Source: CAZLKN01 sp964560135
GTDB taxonomy: Bacteria; Actinomycetota; JAICYB01
Direction: 5' to 3'
Assembly: GCA_964560135.1 (NCBI GenBank)
Contig: CAZLKN010000108.1
Location: 1 to 5,522, forward strand
DNA length: 5,522 nt
Positions 5,502 to 5,522 of this stretch are shown here, piece after piece (position 1 is the stretch's first letter; every line of letters begins with the position of its first letter). A model generated the notes under the pieces. It did not search any database. It was not told where the DNA came from and saw nothing but the letters and a program-made list of their open reading frames with translations. The position numbers and the translations under genes were made by a program.

Positions 5502-5522
5502 CCCTCCGCCTACGGCGGAGGG
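5502..5522. other. Perfect 9-bp GC-rich hairpin in the operon leader
   Basis: CCCTCCGCC (5502-5510) pairs perfectly with GGCGGAGGG (5514-5522) around a 3-base TAC loop. On the minus strand it is followed by TTCCTCAT, only weakly T-rich. It could be the terminator of an upstream minus-strand gene, the expression platform of a leader-type regulator of this operon, or, read the other way, a terminator for plus-strand transcription. The window ends exactly at the outer base, so the stem may extend further and flanking sequence cannot be judged. Confidence 0.6.

Larger units (their letters stand above)
5441..5522. other. Operon leader, incomplete
   Basis: This is the only non-coding stretch in the window. 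It holds the two hairpins and the first ribosome binding site. No -10/-35 pair, and no part of the cobalamin riboswitch consensus such as a B12 box, can be recognised here, so the promoter and any aptamer must lie upstream, outside the window. Confidence 0.6.

Overview
This 5.5-kb window is very GC-rich, and its third codon positions are almost all G or C. It looks like a chromosomal piece of a high-GC Gram-positive bacterium, most likely Actinomycetota. That placement rests on composition, secreted proteins with plain signal peptides, a membrane-tail anchor and the transporter type; no phylogenetic marker is present. All five genes lie on the minus strand and fill positions 1-5440. Only an 82-base leader (5441-5522) is non-coding.

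In transcription order, from high to low coordinates, the genes are: (1) 4994-5440, a small secreted cysteine-rich protein with a DUF4430/transcobalamin-C-terminal-like beta fold; (2) 3415-4989, a 524-residue exported protein with an alpha/alpha-toroid (prenyltransferase/squalene-oxidase-repeat) domain, a proline-rich linker, a cysteine- and tryptophan-rich second domain and a C-terminal membrane anchor; (3) 2363-3418, an ECF transporter T component with an unusually long membrane C terminus; (4) 780-2366, a fused double ATPase (EcfA-EcfA' type) with two complete nucleotide-binding domains; (5) 1-783, a small multi-spanning membrane protein read as the substrate-binding S component. Genes 2-5 are joined by 4-base stop/start overlaps, and genes 1 and 2 are 4 bases apart, so this is almost certainly one tightly coupled operon.

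The parts fit together as an importer. Genes 3-5 form a complete group-I ECF transporter (T, A/A', S). Genes 1-2 are extracytoplasmic proteins with the two folds that make up animal intrinsic factor and transcobalamin: an alpha6-alpha6 barrel and a small beta domain. The main hypothesis is therefore a Gram-positive corrinoid (vitamin B12) capture-and-uptake system, in which membrane-tethered and secreted intrinsic-factor-like proteins pass ligand to an ECF importer. The ligand is inferred from fold and context. No cobalamin riboswitch is visible, but the window ends only 82 bases upstream of the first gene, where the regulatory part of such a leader would lie.

Other structures include a 9-bp GC-rich hairpin at the window edge, a small hairpin before the first ribosome binding site, a very strong 17-bp stem-loop inside gene 2, and a perfect 24-bp palindrome, also inside gene 2. 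I saw no mobile elements, tRNA or rRNA genes, CRISPR arrays or plus-strand genes that I could support.
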